Positions 23,830 to 35,860 of a DNA stretch of 64,000 bases are shown here, in pieces. The translations under genes and the position numbers were made by a program. Numbering within the stretch: the first letter of the stretch is position 1; every line of letters starts with the position of its first letter. Source of the DNA: Geosiphon pyriformis (lineage: Eukaryota; Glomeromycota; Glomeromycetes; Archaeosporales; Geosiphonaceae); NCBI GenBank assembly GCA_016748015.1, contig JAAOMT010000009.1, positions 16,456 through 80,455 on the forward strand. The letters are read 5' to 3'. Under the pieces are notes generated by a model, which was given only the letters and a program-made list of their open reading frames with translations, made no database searches and was not told the origin of the DNA.

Positions 23830-24171
23830 CTAAAAATAGTGTATAAAATTACCTAACATTATTTTTTCATAATCAGTGAAATCTCCTTCTTCCTCATTGA
23901 TACACGTCTTAGTGTCCCTTAGTTTGCGAGATTTGCACATCCAGTGAGCTCTACTGTCAGGATAATCATGACCTATTTCGTTAGGATTTCTCATCATTCT
24001 TCCGTTCCAATTTCTCCATACTATAAAACCGTCTGCTGCTATTGGAATACCTAGCAACTTAATAGCTGATGTTGTATTCATCCTTACAAGAATATGAATG
24101 TTATAATTACTTTTGCTTCTTTCTTGTTGATTAGTGATATAATCAAAGGAAGTCTCAAAAAACTTTTTCAA
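23830..24171 (-). CDS. Coding-like fragment, unknown
   Basis: A 113-codon open frame without a convincing start: the first ATG is at 24081, and the 5' end may instead be an acceptor (CTGCTAG) ending near 24,181. Composition is clearly more GC-rich than its surroundings. It encodes a hydrophilic segment including IPIAADGFIVWRNWNGRMM and AHWMCKSRKLRDTKTCIN. The frame runs through a possible donor GTAATTTT near 23,850. I do not recognise it; it may be an internal exon or a decayed gene. Confidence 0.3.
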   Translation of the reverse strand: MKKFFETSFDYITNQQERSKSNYNIHILVRMNTTSAIKLLGIPIAADGFIVWRNWNGRMMRNPNEIGHDYPDSRAHWMCKSRKLRDTKTCINEEEGDFTDYEKIMLGNFIHYF

Positions 24172-25343
24172 TAATTGCTAGCAGTTAATATGATTTTGCC
24201 CTCCCTAACCCCTTTTTGATACATTATTACCCATAATAGTTTTTAAGCAAAAAAAAATCATTAACCAACAAAACCTTAAACAAAAAAGATTAAGATTTAG
24301 CAACCTACTTTTATTTTTCGTAAGGAGAATATGACTTATAAACTTATTAATAATTCTTTTAAAACCAAGAAGTTGAAGAAAGAAGACTTAATAAAGAATA
24401 GCATGTATATAAATGCAAAAAAAGTTTCATAAAAGATGACGCAATATATCAATCAATATGGTTGAGTGATTAATTTTAATATCATTCTATTATCAATTAA
24501 TAAAAATAACCTCCTTTTTTATTTAAAGATAATTTAAGTGATAAATTAATTTTTGATTTGTTGGATGATTCTATTATGAGATTCTAGTCTAATAATTAAA
24601 AAATTAAAATTTTCGCAAATTCATATTTTTATTATGCAAAACTTTGTGAAATATATTTTGTATTCGAATGTTAAATGTTTCGGTATTGATCTTTTTTTGC
24701 AAAAAGAAATAAATTTAAATAAATAACTGAAAAAAAATCAATAAACTTAGCATACTTAAGCAAATTATATTTTACCAAATGCTGACCAATAGTATCTATA
24801 TTAAATAGATTGATTTATTTTAATAAATAAAATAGTTCCAAAAAACAGTCTAAACCATTTCTCAATCAATTTTGCTCTGCTGAAGTAACCAAATCGAGTC
24901 CGAAAAAACTTTTTCCCAGTTGGTTAACAAGCCATTTTAGACTAATCTGTTGCTTTGATTGATAATCACTATTAATTTAGCTTAGATTTCTTCTAAAAAA
25001 GGGAATGGTTGCCTTTGTTTCGTATCTGAAATAATCTTTTGCTTTTAATACTTTTTATGGAATGTACTTAAGAGTCTTTGTCCACAATAAAAATTAGTGT
25101 TCTACACCATGCTGAATTAAATCAAGCATAAAAATTTTAGGCTATTGTATACTTCTCAGGTATCCGAAAAAATTGGCCCATTCTGAGTTGTCTATTATTA
25201 AAGTAAAAAAAAAGTACACATGAATATAATACAAACCTTTTTCCCCGCTATCAATTGATGATATACCCCACGGATTTCTAAGGCAAAATTCTGACCCAAT
25301 GATAATCTATCTCATGCCCATTTTTATTCATATCAAAAAGAGT
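24172..25343. other. Intergenic
   Basis: AT-rich, no features supported. Its right edge is the 3' side of the pseudokinase gene. Confidence 0.5.
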
Positions 25344-27415
25344 TTATTGGGCCTTTCTCTTTTTTTTTTCTAGAACTCTGACACACACCATATTTCGTAA
25401 AAGTTTTTTGAATCTACTCGATTTTTTGTGCTTATTTCTCTTCGATTGCGATTTTGGACTTTCTACTGGGCCTTTTTCTTCTACCTGAAATGTTGTAGCA
25501 TCACTTTGTTCTTCATTTTCTTGCGTTGAGTAATTTGAAAACCTTTGTTCAAGAAGAAAAGGTGATATTTAGAAACTAAAAACTATTTACTTCACAATTA
25601 TTGCAATTAATATGTTATTACCGATTATTATTTACACCTGAATCCGGCGATGCTGGAATCTGTGTACTTGATGTGGAAAGCTCATCATTGATCTGATTAA
25701 TACTAATATTAGTTTGGGAATAGATGGAAGAGCCCGTAAGCGATTTCTGTGAAGTTTGTAAATCGTAAATTGGGCTCAGAAATTTGTTTTTAGAAGAAAG
25801 TAATTATCAGGTAGGACATCAATCAATAAAAATTAAGTACGTTGTCAATTTTCTCTTCCACTTCCTCAAGATCTTCGATAGTCTTGACTGAAAGAATTGA
25901 TCGAGTTTTCTCCAGATTCAATTCATTGTCATTATTCTCAATTTTGATATCGCTTTCTAATTCTGGTAAAATTATATTTATCAGCTAATGTTGCATTGAA
26001 GAGCTATCATATTTCTTACCATTCACTTTCTCATTTTCAAGTTGCTGTTTCTCTTCCTCCTCGTTGTCGGTTTCTTTCACTACAGGGGTCAGCATCATAT
26101 CTTCAAGCCGCTCACATATATTACCAATATCTGGTCGCTTCTCAGCTTTTTCGTTCCAAATCTCAGTAAAGATTCTCGCGAACTCCACAGGTGTACCCGA
26201 AACTGGATTCTCTCGTTTTCCATTGATAATCGCGATCGCAAGACTAATGTCATACGGGATTGTGGAAAAAGGTTGACGCTCACTCGATATTACCCACATC
26301 AACATTGCAAAACTGTAAATGTCTGATTGTTCGTTAAGTTTTATTTTAGGATCTTGCAAAACCTGTGGATCGATAAATGGGATGAATTCTTGCATGATAT
26401 CGTAAGATAAGGAATGACCACTAAACGTGAACGATAGCGGATCGCCTATTAATGCTTTTCCTTCATTAATAAAAATGCTTGATGGATGCTAAAAATGAAA
26501 ATTTAAATGTTGATTTTTGTTTTTATATAAGGAATTGAGTGAAGACCGTGAATTCTAAAGGTTTTTACCAGATTTCGATGTGCGATTCCAGAATTGTGCA
26601 AGTAGGCTAAAGCATTAGCGATGCCTTTGGTTATACGTAATTTCGCGACCCACGACAATTCTTTTGCGCTTCTCTCCAAATATTCATGCAGAGTGCCGCC
26701 ATCTACATGTTGCAATACTAAAAGATACTCGCGTGACTCCGCATCTAAAGATCGAACAATTATGTCATGCCGACTTTTATGGGCAAAAAAACTTTGAAAC
26801 TTTTTTTAAAAGAATCTCACCTTGGGATAAACACAAAAATTGAACAATATTTTCGTGATTGCTTAATTTTTTGAGTGCCAATAACTGAATATAGAAGCCA
26901 CAAGAAAATCAATGATTCCATTTTCAAAAAAAAACCCTAATAGTAACTCAACTCACATCCTCCAAGAGCTGTTCCTTTTTCTTCGCATCCTTTTGAATTT
27001 CACCATCTAACGGAACATCCTTATCAAACTCTGGAAAAATCTTCAAGGCAACGAGCTGAGACTTTAAACTCCATGAGGCAGTTCTCAACGTACTCTTAGA
27101 TCCATCGGCACGTATCACGTCAGAAATTTCCTCAAACTGGTGAAACGGGGTCAATCTCAAATGAAACTCTCTTCTTAAAAATATCACAGCCCAATAATGT
27201 TGTGTTGTATTTGTGGTCTGAGCAACACTATGTCGTCTAGATAAATATGTTCTGTAGTCACTACTAAAACTGCTCGATGAATTGTTTGAACTCGCCAAAC
27301 TTAGGCTTCGTGATAGATGTGTCTCAAAGTTTGATGCTTTACCAGGCATGGTGATGTCTTTATTTAAAGGTATTCCCACAAGAGTGGCTGAAGTTATTGA
27401 GGTTCTGGTCGACAT
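25344..27415 (-). CDS. Pseudokinase (protein-kinase fold, degenerate active site)
   Basis: Seven exons: 26957-27415, 26821-26884, 26569-26744, 26020-26488, 25841-25962, 25622-25746 and 25344-25542. All are GT-AG with matching phase, giving about 537 residues. Residues 1-80 are a Ser/Thr-rich leader. The kinase fold begins near residue 95. Lys125 in LVALKIF is kept, and the helix-C/beta-4 region reads LKKLSNHENIVQF. The glycine loop is degenerate (ADGSKSTLRTASW), the HRD Asp is Asn232 (AHRNL), the catalytic-loop Asn is Ser237, and DFG is DPL (249-251). The C-lobe is well kept (DIYSFAMLMWVISSERQPF, then EKRPDIGNICERLEDM). A 180-residue acidic then basic tail (KSKRNKHKKSSRFKKL) follows. The family resembles the expanded tyrosine-kinase-like group of Glomeromycotina; catalysis is unlikely, so a scaffolding or regulatory role is inferred. 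Confidence 0.85.
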
Positions 27416-28449
27416 TTTTTAATGTATGAATTGAGAAATGATACTATAGAGCAATTAAAGTGAGTAAGAGATAATGCCGTTGAAGTATTTATAACAGATA
27501 GCTGACAACCTATTTTTCTAGTCGAAAGTGGTTCCCATTTATTCCCTATCTTTCTGCAAGCCCCCAGTTATCTACGATTATAGAAACACTAAAACGAAAT
27601 GAATTAATATTATGTTCTTGACAAGCTTTCTGTTTGGTAAACAAACTAAATTCAAGAAGGGTTGTTGTCTAGGTGAAGTCGCTTCGAGAATAACAGATAA
27701 TTGATAACAAAAAACAAATCTAACCCCTAAATAATACTATCAAGGCGACGAATGGCTTAGCAATAGCCTTTATAAGTGTCTCTATGGCAAAAAATGCAAT
27801 GATTGCCAAATGATGAGCTTAAAAGAAGTGTAGGTTGCGATTTCGCAAAAATTTTAAGCGAAATAATGCATGCAAACTTAGTCATGCCTATCTTTCTTCC
27901 TTTACTTTGTCTTACCAGATTTAAATAGTAGCCTTGTTAAGAAACTTCATTTTATAGTTCATAAAATTTGTTTTAAGGATTATTTGATTTTCCCTATTCG
28001 TTTATCCTTACCGAGAAACCATATTTCTTTAACAAAGAGAAATAGACGTTTAGGAAGCAAAAGAATAGAAGAAAATGACAATTTCAACAAATAGTGATAA
28101 TAGATTTTAAGACCATAAGAACGGAAAGCCTGATAAATTTTTTGTTTTTTGCTCTTTAAAGCTTGAGAATTTAAATTACTTGGTTACCGCTGTGGATTTA
28201 TTATTATACATATCGAGATTTTGCCCGAGGCGTATTTATAATTTTCGGAAGTAAGATTTCCATGTATAAAAAAGAGAATAAAATCAGGTGATTACAAGGA
28301 AACTTCTAACATTCAATTAAAGCAGCAGTTAAACAAATAAACAGGCAAACAAACAATACTATCTCAAAGGAAATAAAATAAGCGAAATTAAAGTTAATAT
28401 GACATCTAATTTTCTTTTGGGCAACATGTTTGGCGAGATCCATGGCCGC
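27416..28449. other. Intergenic: pseudokinase promoter and 3' side of next gene
   Basis: A candidate TATA-like TATTTATAAC lies at 27,486-27,495, on the side from which the minus-strand pseudokinase would be read. No other gene seen. Confidence 0.35.
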
Positions 28450-29964
28450 TCATTCGATCAATTCCATAATATCCTCCATGTAATCGATCACTTCTAAGTG
28501 AGTTGTATCAGGAACTAAAGGAGGCTTTGCTGCGTCATCCAAGCTGAGATTCTGATGAAACAATTGCCTTGTATAAATATTCTTGTCAGAGATAAGTGAA
28601 ATAGACTAAGGAATAAATTAGAAAAATAAGATTTTGTCTTTCTGTGTATTTTGAAGATTTTAAAAGAAACAAACCAGTTCATGAACTTTTCTAAGTAGAT
28701 CAGACTCGAAGTCTTGGTTCGTTGCGATTACGAAGTTTCTGGGCGTTGGTGATGGAGAAGGTGGATCATCTTGCGCCAAATCTGGTGGCGGCCAGATAGA
28801 GGATGTTCGATGGGCATGAATACGTGAATTTACGGGCTCCTCTCTTTCGGATTTTCTGGGAGTCGATAATAGTGACTGAGCCATTGGAGATTCCGAAACC
28901 CATCTGTAAGGTTCTTTTTGGGCATGAAGTTCCTTTGGTAATGTAACAAATGATGATTTCCAATTTGGTTGTTTTGAAAAAGCCCCAGTTGTTGACGATA
29001 TGTCTGAGTTTTCATTTTTTATATTACTTTCACTTGGCTAAAAAAATTTTGATTGATAATTAGTTAATCAAAGATTGGAGCATATTTAAATATTATTTCA
29101 AATTTTAAGATACACTATTTGAGTAAGTCTCAAATCCATTCTTTTTGACATTTCTCAAAGAGAAAGCCAAGCGTTTTCGCCAATCACCAGTTGGCGATAT
29201 ATCGCTTCGTCCTCTATGCAACCTCTTCGAACGGTGTCTTAAAGTAGAGAATGTCGCTCCGAGTTTTTTTTCGCTTGGCAACCCAAGCTTTGAGGACGCA
29301 GTAGTTTTGGCTTCGCCCTTTTCATTATTACGAGAATGGTCCAATCTAGGGGATCGAAAAATCTTCGGCGAACGAAACACATTTTTCGAAGTCGTAATGT
29401 CCCTCGCCATCTCGACCATTTTTTGCTCATCGAGCCAAAATTCAGCACAAAAGTTCAAAACGTTCTATTCCTCGGCCAGGTTATGAACAATCAAAGAGAT
29501 TGGATAAATACCTGCATTAGTGCATACTTTTCATTCAATCTACGAGATCTAGCTTTATTTGATTCCGAAGAATGTGAATATTTTCCTCGTTGACGAGGCG
29601 ATGGGCCGAATTCAGAAATAGGGAGCGAAATCACCGAAGTATCCATATCCCTAATTTCTTGCCCTTGATTAGGATAATTCATGCAAATAGAAGCACCTGA
29701 AAATTCCTCTTGCAAAGTTCGTGCACTTGATGTTAACGTAAAGCTAGAGAGCTATCGAATCTTCTAGTAATGATTTTGATAGATTTATTTTACCATTTTG
29801 AGCAGGCGTCATTGATTTGATGATCGTCTGCGAGACCCTGTGTTCAAATTAAATTTGGTCAAAAGACATGATTTTCAAAGGCTGAAAACACCATATTTGT
29901 TTTGTTACTTTGAAAAAGGGACATTTTGTAATTCTCGTTTCGGGGAGAATTCTTCGGGTGACAT
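28450..29964 (-). CDS. Five-exon protein of unknown family
   Basis: Exons 29909-29964, 29512-29743, 29114-29464, 28675-29037 and 28450-28605 splice in phase (GT-AG) to about 385 residues. It starts MSPEEFSPKRELQNVPFS. No family recognised. Residues about 70-120 contain a helical, possibly globular segment (RRLNEKYALMQ|NVLNFCAEFWLDEQ, across an exon junction). Basic Ser/Arg-rich parts follow (FRSPKIFRSPRLDHSRNN, then TGDWRKRLAFSLR). The 250-320 region is Pro/Ser-rich (SIWPPPDLAQDDPPSPSPTP) and probably disordered. The last exon ends in an acidic helix (LEVIDYMEDIMELIE). Several SP and TP sites suggest phosphorylation. No signal peptide or membrane segment, so probably nuclear or cytoplasmic. 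An alternative with an extra exon between 29,800 and 29,850 gives a stop after joining, which is why I left it out. Confidence 0.65.
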
Positions 29965-30542
29965 ACTAAAGGAAGTAGAGATAAAAAAGAAAGGGAAGAA
30001 CAAAAATTAAAGCTCATTTGCCTTATGAGAGATAATATCTCATTTAATATATCAGCCTAATGATTTTATTAGGTTCTAATTATCATTTTAGTGATATGAT
30101 TCACGATCTTTAATTCGTTGCGAAAATCTCGATAAACGAACAGACTTTTATCCCAAGGAACCTGAATAGCCATTCAAATTTCTGAATTAAATTTTACTCG
30201 ATAAGATAGGAATATTCTTTTTTGAAATAATTTTAGTCCAAAGGGAATCTTTGGCTGTTAACTTTTTCAGAGCTCAAGACTATTTTAGAACGCATTAAGA
30301 TTGGATGTTCAATTGTTTCGGAGAACAATGTAAAATTTTATGGATAAATAAATTTCAAAGAGCCTTTATTAAATTCATTGTTGATCAAACCTGGTTTTAC
30401 AAAATTTTATTTTTTTCAAAATTTAGAACTTGGCAAAAAATCAAAAAAAGGAATCAACTAGAAATATTACAATTGTTACCAACCAAAAACGACCACTAAT
30501 TCGTTTACTAAAAAAGCCAAATTGCAATAAAGAAATTCACTA
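29965..30542. other. Intergenic
   Basis: Upstream of the five-exon gene and 3' of the SMP-domain gene. The open frame 30305-30499 has no support. Confidence 0.5.
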
Positions 30543-30782
30543 CTAGTTACGATCTCCACCAGCACCCGAGGTATTACCTCCGGAACCACCCTTGGCACCA
30601 GTGCCAGAAGCGTTTCTCGCCGCGGCGCTTTGAGCGCGAGCTGCGAAACTTCCTTTTGTTACACCGCCTCCACTTGACTTGGCTTGAGAAGATTGAATAC
30701 GTCCGGCCGCACTTGAAGTCATTTGGGTTTTACTGCCACCACCACCACCGCCACCACCACCACTTTTACCTCTGCCTGACAT
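30543..30782 (-). CDS. Small SMP-domain (LEA-like) protein
   Basis: Intact 79-residue frame, markedly GC-rich for this region. It starts MSGRGKSGGGGGGGGGSK. A segment at about residues 23-60 (AAGRIQSSQAK, then KGSFAARAQSAAARN) matches the SMP (seed maturation protein) motif RIQS.QA...G..FAARAQSAA. The ends are Gly/Ser-rich (GTGAKGGSGGNTSGAGGDRN). SMP/LEA-type proteins are small, disordered and linked with desiccation or spore dormancy in plants and fungi; here that role is inferred. No introns. The glycine codons form a short imperfect repeat, so length may vary between strains. Confidence 0.75.
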   Translation of the reverse strand: MSGRGKSGGGGGGGGGSKTQMTSSAAGRIQSSQAKSSGGGVTKGSFAARAQSAAARNASGTGAKGGSGGNTSGAGGDRN

Positions 30783-32559
30783 TTTTGCTTAAAAAATGGG
30801 GAGACTTGTTATAAAAAAGTTGTAAGGGAATTTTACACGAAATATTGAGCAAGACCAACCAAATTTTTAGTTTTGCTTTCAAAGTATAAGTGTTATAAAA
30901 AGGTTTAGGGAAATTTTGTTTTTTTAAACTACTAAACTTCTTTTTCAAGAGCAATACAATGTCATTATATAGTATTTGGCTATTTAAAAAAAAGATAGTC
31001 GCTTTCTTGGCATTCATCATACCCTGTTCATTTCATGATTAAATGTCGTAATCTGGGAAGTTTGTTAGAGGAAAGTCTCATGAGAATTTTCTCAACGTTG
31101 CAAACACAATATGATATATCGCCATCAATTTGATCTTTGATTGATTTTTTGAGGGGTATCTGGAAATATGCAAGATTTTATTATAATTTTCCCTTTTTTA
31201 GAATTACATTAAAAAAATTTTACTTTCAATCTTGCTCTTAATTTTTAGAATTAACAGGCAAATTTTAAAGCTTAATTTGGAGATAATTGGCAGAGTTAAT
31301 TGTATTATTTTTCCTACTTTCAGTGTATCAAAGGGCAAAGCTTCATGAAAAAACGAATTATCATTGAACTGCCTCTATTTCAAATAACAAATAGTTTCGT
31401 TGACAAAAAGGTATCTCAAAATAGTTGCTTAAAATTTCGGATATTAAAGAGCATGTCAACTAAAACTGAAAATCTGTAATGTATCAAACTTTTGTCCCAC
31501 CATTCTTACGGTGTGGGTTTTTCTGATCCCCATATTTGGAGGGAAGCATGCAGGAAAGAGCGGGTAAACATGAGGTTTTCATACTATAATGTGTGTCATT
31601 ATTTCTTAGCTTAATTAAGTTTTTTAGATGCATTAATTTTTCACGGGAAAGCCAACCTCAAAGGGAAATAAACAATTTAAATATCAAATCATTTTTTTTT
31701 CAAAAATCTAGACTAGTGAATCCTTGAAAAAAGCAAAATTCAAAATTGACCTTATCCAAATGAATTGGCCAGGATTAGTATTAAAAAAAATGTCTTGAAA
31801 CTTTCTTCCACTCTCTCGTGATCCTTATTATGGAGAGATTTACAAGAAATTAAAATCAACAAGTTGCCCTTTGAATTCACCGTTTATTTGGGATTTCTTG
31901 TTTATTTGTTTAAGGATATTTTATGGTTCGAGATTTAATGGTATTCTATTATAAGTAAAGAGCATCATCTTTTGAAATGATGATAAAAAATAATGATTTT
32001 AAAAGAATGGATAATTCAAACAAGGATACTTTGACCTCTTAATGATTACACGACCACTTTAAACCTCTTCTGAATCGATAATTCAAATCCTTCATTCAAA
32101 ACACTCTTTCATCTAATTTTTTATTGGGATTTTGATAAACATTTTACCTTGTTCGTCAACAAAATTTAGTTTAAGATCTCACAGATTTCTAAATCGCCTC
32201 GTACACTGCAAATAAAAATTTTCAGAGGAAAACAATTACATCATTGTCAAAGTAAAAGCCAAAACATTAACTAAACAAAAGTGTATTTCATCAAACAAGA
32301 AAATATATTTTTTATGATTGGCGTTTCTTTTTCTGATTCATTTAGATGTTTCCAAATAAGGGGTAAATTAAAACTGTGGAAGAATCAAAAAATAGGGCTT
32401 TGTTTGAAATTTTATTTCAAAAAGAAAACAAAATTTCATTTACATGAGTAAAAGTGTCACATTATTCGAAGACAAAATTTTAATATTTGGTAATCGGTTC
32501 ACTGGGGCGAAAAACAGATGCCCGATTTGTAATCGTTATTTTTTACTTTTGAGGATTAT
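30783..32559. other. Intergenic
   Basis: Promoter of the SMP gene at its left edge. No other gene, RNA or element recognised. Confidence 0.5.
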
Positions 32560-33507
32560 TTATTTTTGGTTAAAACCAGACTTTTGGGCATCGTTAATGG
32601 CAAAATCTGCTAACATGTGTAATGCATTTGGGAATTCATCGTTGGAAGAAGTCTTTGGTCGGTTATCGAAGAATTGTTCAGGAAAAGATGACAGAATTTT
32701 GACGGGGACTATTTTTCGTATCGTGAAGTAAGGATAAAAGAAAGGAAAATTTCGAGCAGATCGGTCGACTTGTGGTTTAACAAGGTGAAAAGCCGAATCT
32801 TTGGATGGCAAAAGTGGCCGAAAAGATGAAAGAAGTTGTGAATTATCCCTTGAGGGATCCTTAACTTGTGCTAAAGTTTTTGCCTCGTAGTTCACGAGTT
32901 CTTGTTTTATAGGTTCTTGGACCTTCTGCGAATGTTCATCATTCAGTTTAAAATGGCCATTGTCAGGAGTCCAAACGTGTGGCATTGATGCAGAAAGTTC
33001 CCACGGTTGGGCTTCTTTGTCTGGGCCCATATGTGAGCGTGGTATAGTTTTCTTATTTGTTGGCTTATATTGATAATCAGGAAATACATCGTTATGAATA
33101 AGATTCCCAATAGCTGCGAGCAAAGTGAAAAAATTTCGTTTTTCTTGAGTTTCTTTTTCCCATTTCACTGATGTTATTCTAGAGATTTCGATGAAAGGTG
33201 TGTCTGGGTGGGCGGCTAAAATCTCTGCCTGAACTTCTTTACGATAAATCACATAATCATTTTGTGGACGTTGTACCGTTTTCTTTGTACGAGTTTTTTT
33301 GCATGGAGCCAATAGTTCTTCGAGTGAAAGAAAAAGCGCAGGAACAGTTATCCCTTTATCGATAATTTCACTTTGGATGCGAGCAGCGGTAAATTCTTTC
33401 CACGGTTTTTCCCATTTCTTAGTTCTCCCGGAGTAAAAACGAGTACCAATATTTTTGAATTTTTTACCAGTTTCTTTTGGTATGGTACGTTGAGTCTTTG
33501 GAATCAT
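32560..33507 (-). CDS. MATA-HMG-box protein 1
   Basis: Single exon, 315 residues. A leader with VPALFLSLEELLAP is followed by the HMG box at about residues 78-150: RPQNDYVIYRKEVQAEILAA, then IEISRITSVKWEKETQEKR and FFTLLAAIGNLIHNDVFPDY. The conserved pattern RP.N.Y..YR, the I...W..E core and the third helix are all present. The rest (residues 160-315) is hydrophilic and divergent. HMG boxes of the MATA type bind and bend DNA; family members include fungal mating-type regulators, but Glomeromycotina carry very many copies, so a mating-type role cannot be assumed. It shares the SLEELL-like segment before the box with MATA-HMG protein 2 (SPEELL). No neighbouring second mating gene is visible. 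Confidence 0.85.
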   Translation of the reverse strand: MIPKTQRTIPKETGKKFKNIGTRFYSGRTKKWEKPWKEFTAARIQSEIIDKGITVPALFLSLEELLAPCKKTRTKKTVQRPQNDYVIYRKEVQAEILAAHPDTPFIEISRITSVKWEKETQEKRNFFTLLAAIGNLIHNDVFPDYQYKPTNKKTIPRSHMGPDKEAQPWELSASMPHVWTPDNGHFKLNDEHSQKVQEPIKQELVNYEAKTLAQVKDPSRDNSQLLSSFRPLLPSKDSAFHLVKPQVDRSARNFPFFYPYFTIRKIVPVKILSSFPEQFFDNRPKTSSNDEFPNALHMLADFAINDAQKSGFNQK

Positions 33508-35159
33508 TTTGAAAAGGTTAACTGGAGATTTAGCCTTAGTGAAATAATAATAAAGGTCAAAAGATGTGAGTATAAAGTTTTAAGAAAAGAAGGCAGTGAA
33601 AATCATTCCCCCCAGCGTTCGCTCCTTTTTAAATATTACAATGATGATGGCATATGTTATTGATAATAACGGTCAGTGTGTACAAATACGGTGATTGCAT
33701 CAAATGTTTCGGTAGGCAATCATCTTAATTCAGGTAGAATGGAGCCAGGATGATATTCCACAATTCCCATATAGAGCGATAAAGGCACAATTAATCAACT
33801 AGTTTATTTGAGGCTGAACAAAGCTGTGATTAGATACAAACAATATGCCACTTTCTCACTTTTACGTTTCCTAATCGGATCATGGGTCAAAAAGAAAAAT
33901 GAATTCTACTTTTTTAATAAAATCATGTTTATTAATTCTAAAATCTTTGAATTTACTCTCCCTATTTAAGTGTCTAACTTTTGAATTCCCCAAAGCATAT
34001 TTCCGAGGTACAGATGAATATGCTTATATAATCGATCAATGGTTGTCGTATGGCAAAGAGATAGTTCATTTCAAATATTATAAATAATATATAAATATAT
34101 ATTACTAGTCAACTAACTTTTTGTAGGTTATTTTTTGAATAATTTGAATTGATCGGGAAACAAATTTTTATAGGAGAAAGAGTTAGGGCAGTCGGTAAAA
34201 CCTTCCAAAATCTATAAACAGACGAGTATTAGAAAAACTGGCTCAACTCTTTAATCACCCTTCTTTTTCTTTTAAATCCATTATCTTACCAAGTCTGCGA
34301 CCTATGCTGAAATCCCACCAAGTTTTGTTCTAAAATTTATTCTAACTCTGGAACCTTCTCTTATGTTTCGTTGCATTCAATTCTATATATATAATAACTT
34401 TATGAAATAATCTTCTTGCTGTATCGGGTTGGTCGCTCCCTTTTTTTTTCCAATCAGAATATTCTAACAAAAGAGTAAAAAGTTCCCGATTGAAAATTAT
34501 GATTTTTAAAGATGTTTAAACCGCAAATATAAGTTTTGGGCGTTTGATGAGGTAATTAAACATCATAATTAGACTAACTCACTCCATATAATTATATCCA
34601 CTGTTGTCACCATAAAAGGTGTAAAGAGACGTTGATACTTGTCACATAATTATTTGGTTAAATCAAGTCCCAATAGGAAAAATGAAAAGCTCTCGCGATG
34701 AGATTTTCCCTTAAAAACGAAATATGTCATGATCACACTGAAAAATTATTATCCCTGAAAATAGAAATTTTTCGTTAAAGTATATTGATTTTGTGAATAC
34801 TTTTCAGTTTTCAATATTTTCTTTCTATTGCTCTGTAACTGGTTCAAAATATTATGTTTGAATAAATTAAAATAAATGAAATAATACAGAAAAAGAATAT
34901 TTTATAAATATAAATATAAATTTATACATTTCAATAAATAACATTTTGATGAAAATAATTTTGGACAGAAAAAAATTCATAAATATGAATCAAGATTAAA
35001 ATAAATAAAATTTTGAATTAAGTTTTATTTATTTATTTATTTACTTTAATAAAAAATTATTATTTAAAGTTTTAGATTTTTAATTTATAATTAATTTTTT
35101 TAAAGATTTTTTTTCATAATAAATTATTTCTAACTATTTTTTAGTTTATATTACAAAAT
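33508..35159. other. Intergenic
   Basis: AT content rises towards the right and leads into the ATA microsatellite. No gene seen; the open frame 33899-34087 is unsupported. Confidence 0.5.
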
Positions 35160-35322
<163 letters not shown>

Positions 35323-35650
35323 ATGAATATAAAAATATTTTTTTATGTGAAAACATAATTTATAAAGTATCAAAAATTGATATATACATATAAATATATA
35401 AAGAATTACTTACTGTAATATTTTTAAATAAGTTAAAATTTTAAAAGTTAAAACAGCTGCTTTCTAAATTATAATTTGATGATTATATATGAGTTTTACG
35501 TTAAATTTATAAATTTAATGATAACTTTATTCGAGAGAGTAATAATTTCTGATTTCTAATTTCTAAATGATGCTTAATCACCAATCTCGGTTAAAAAACC
35601 AAAATTACAAATCAAGTTTTAATAATAATAATTGTCAGGAATTATAAATC

Positions 35651-35785
35651 CTCCGCTGAGAAATTGTCCTCAAAAAGGAATAGATTTGTAATACAAGGAT
35701 TTAACGATTACCAATGCAGAACCGTATTCAACACTAATCGTTCAAGTATAAAAATATCAGTTCGAAGACAAGCTTTCGATTCTCC
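35651..35785 (+). promoter_or_regulatory. Pirin promoter segment kept in the duplicate
   Basis: This segment, 75-210 bases before the pirin ATG, recurs in reverse orientation at 22516-22618. Shared blocks include CTCCGCTGAGAAAT, CAAAAAGGAATAGA, AAGTATAAA and CAGTTCGAAGAC. The copy marks the likely extent of the upstream region that travelled with the gene; it is not proof of function. Confidence 0.6.
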
Positions 35786-35860
35786 TTATTATAATAAATT
35801 AAAGTCTTGGGTTTTAATTCGCTAAATGATTTAAAAGGCTATTAGATTGAACTTGATTTA

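Noticed and set aside
26042-26326. Plus-strand frames over the pseudokinase C-lobe
   Set aside because: Antisense to a well-conserved kinase exon.
29145-29486. Plus-strand frame of 113 codons
   Set aside because: Shadow of exon 3 of the minus-strand five-exon gene.
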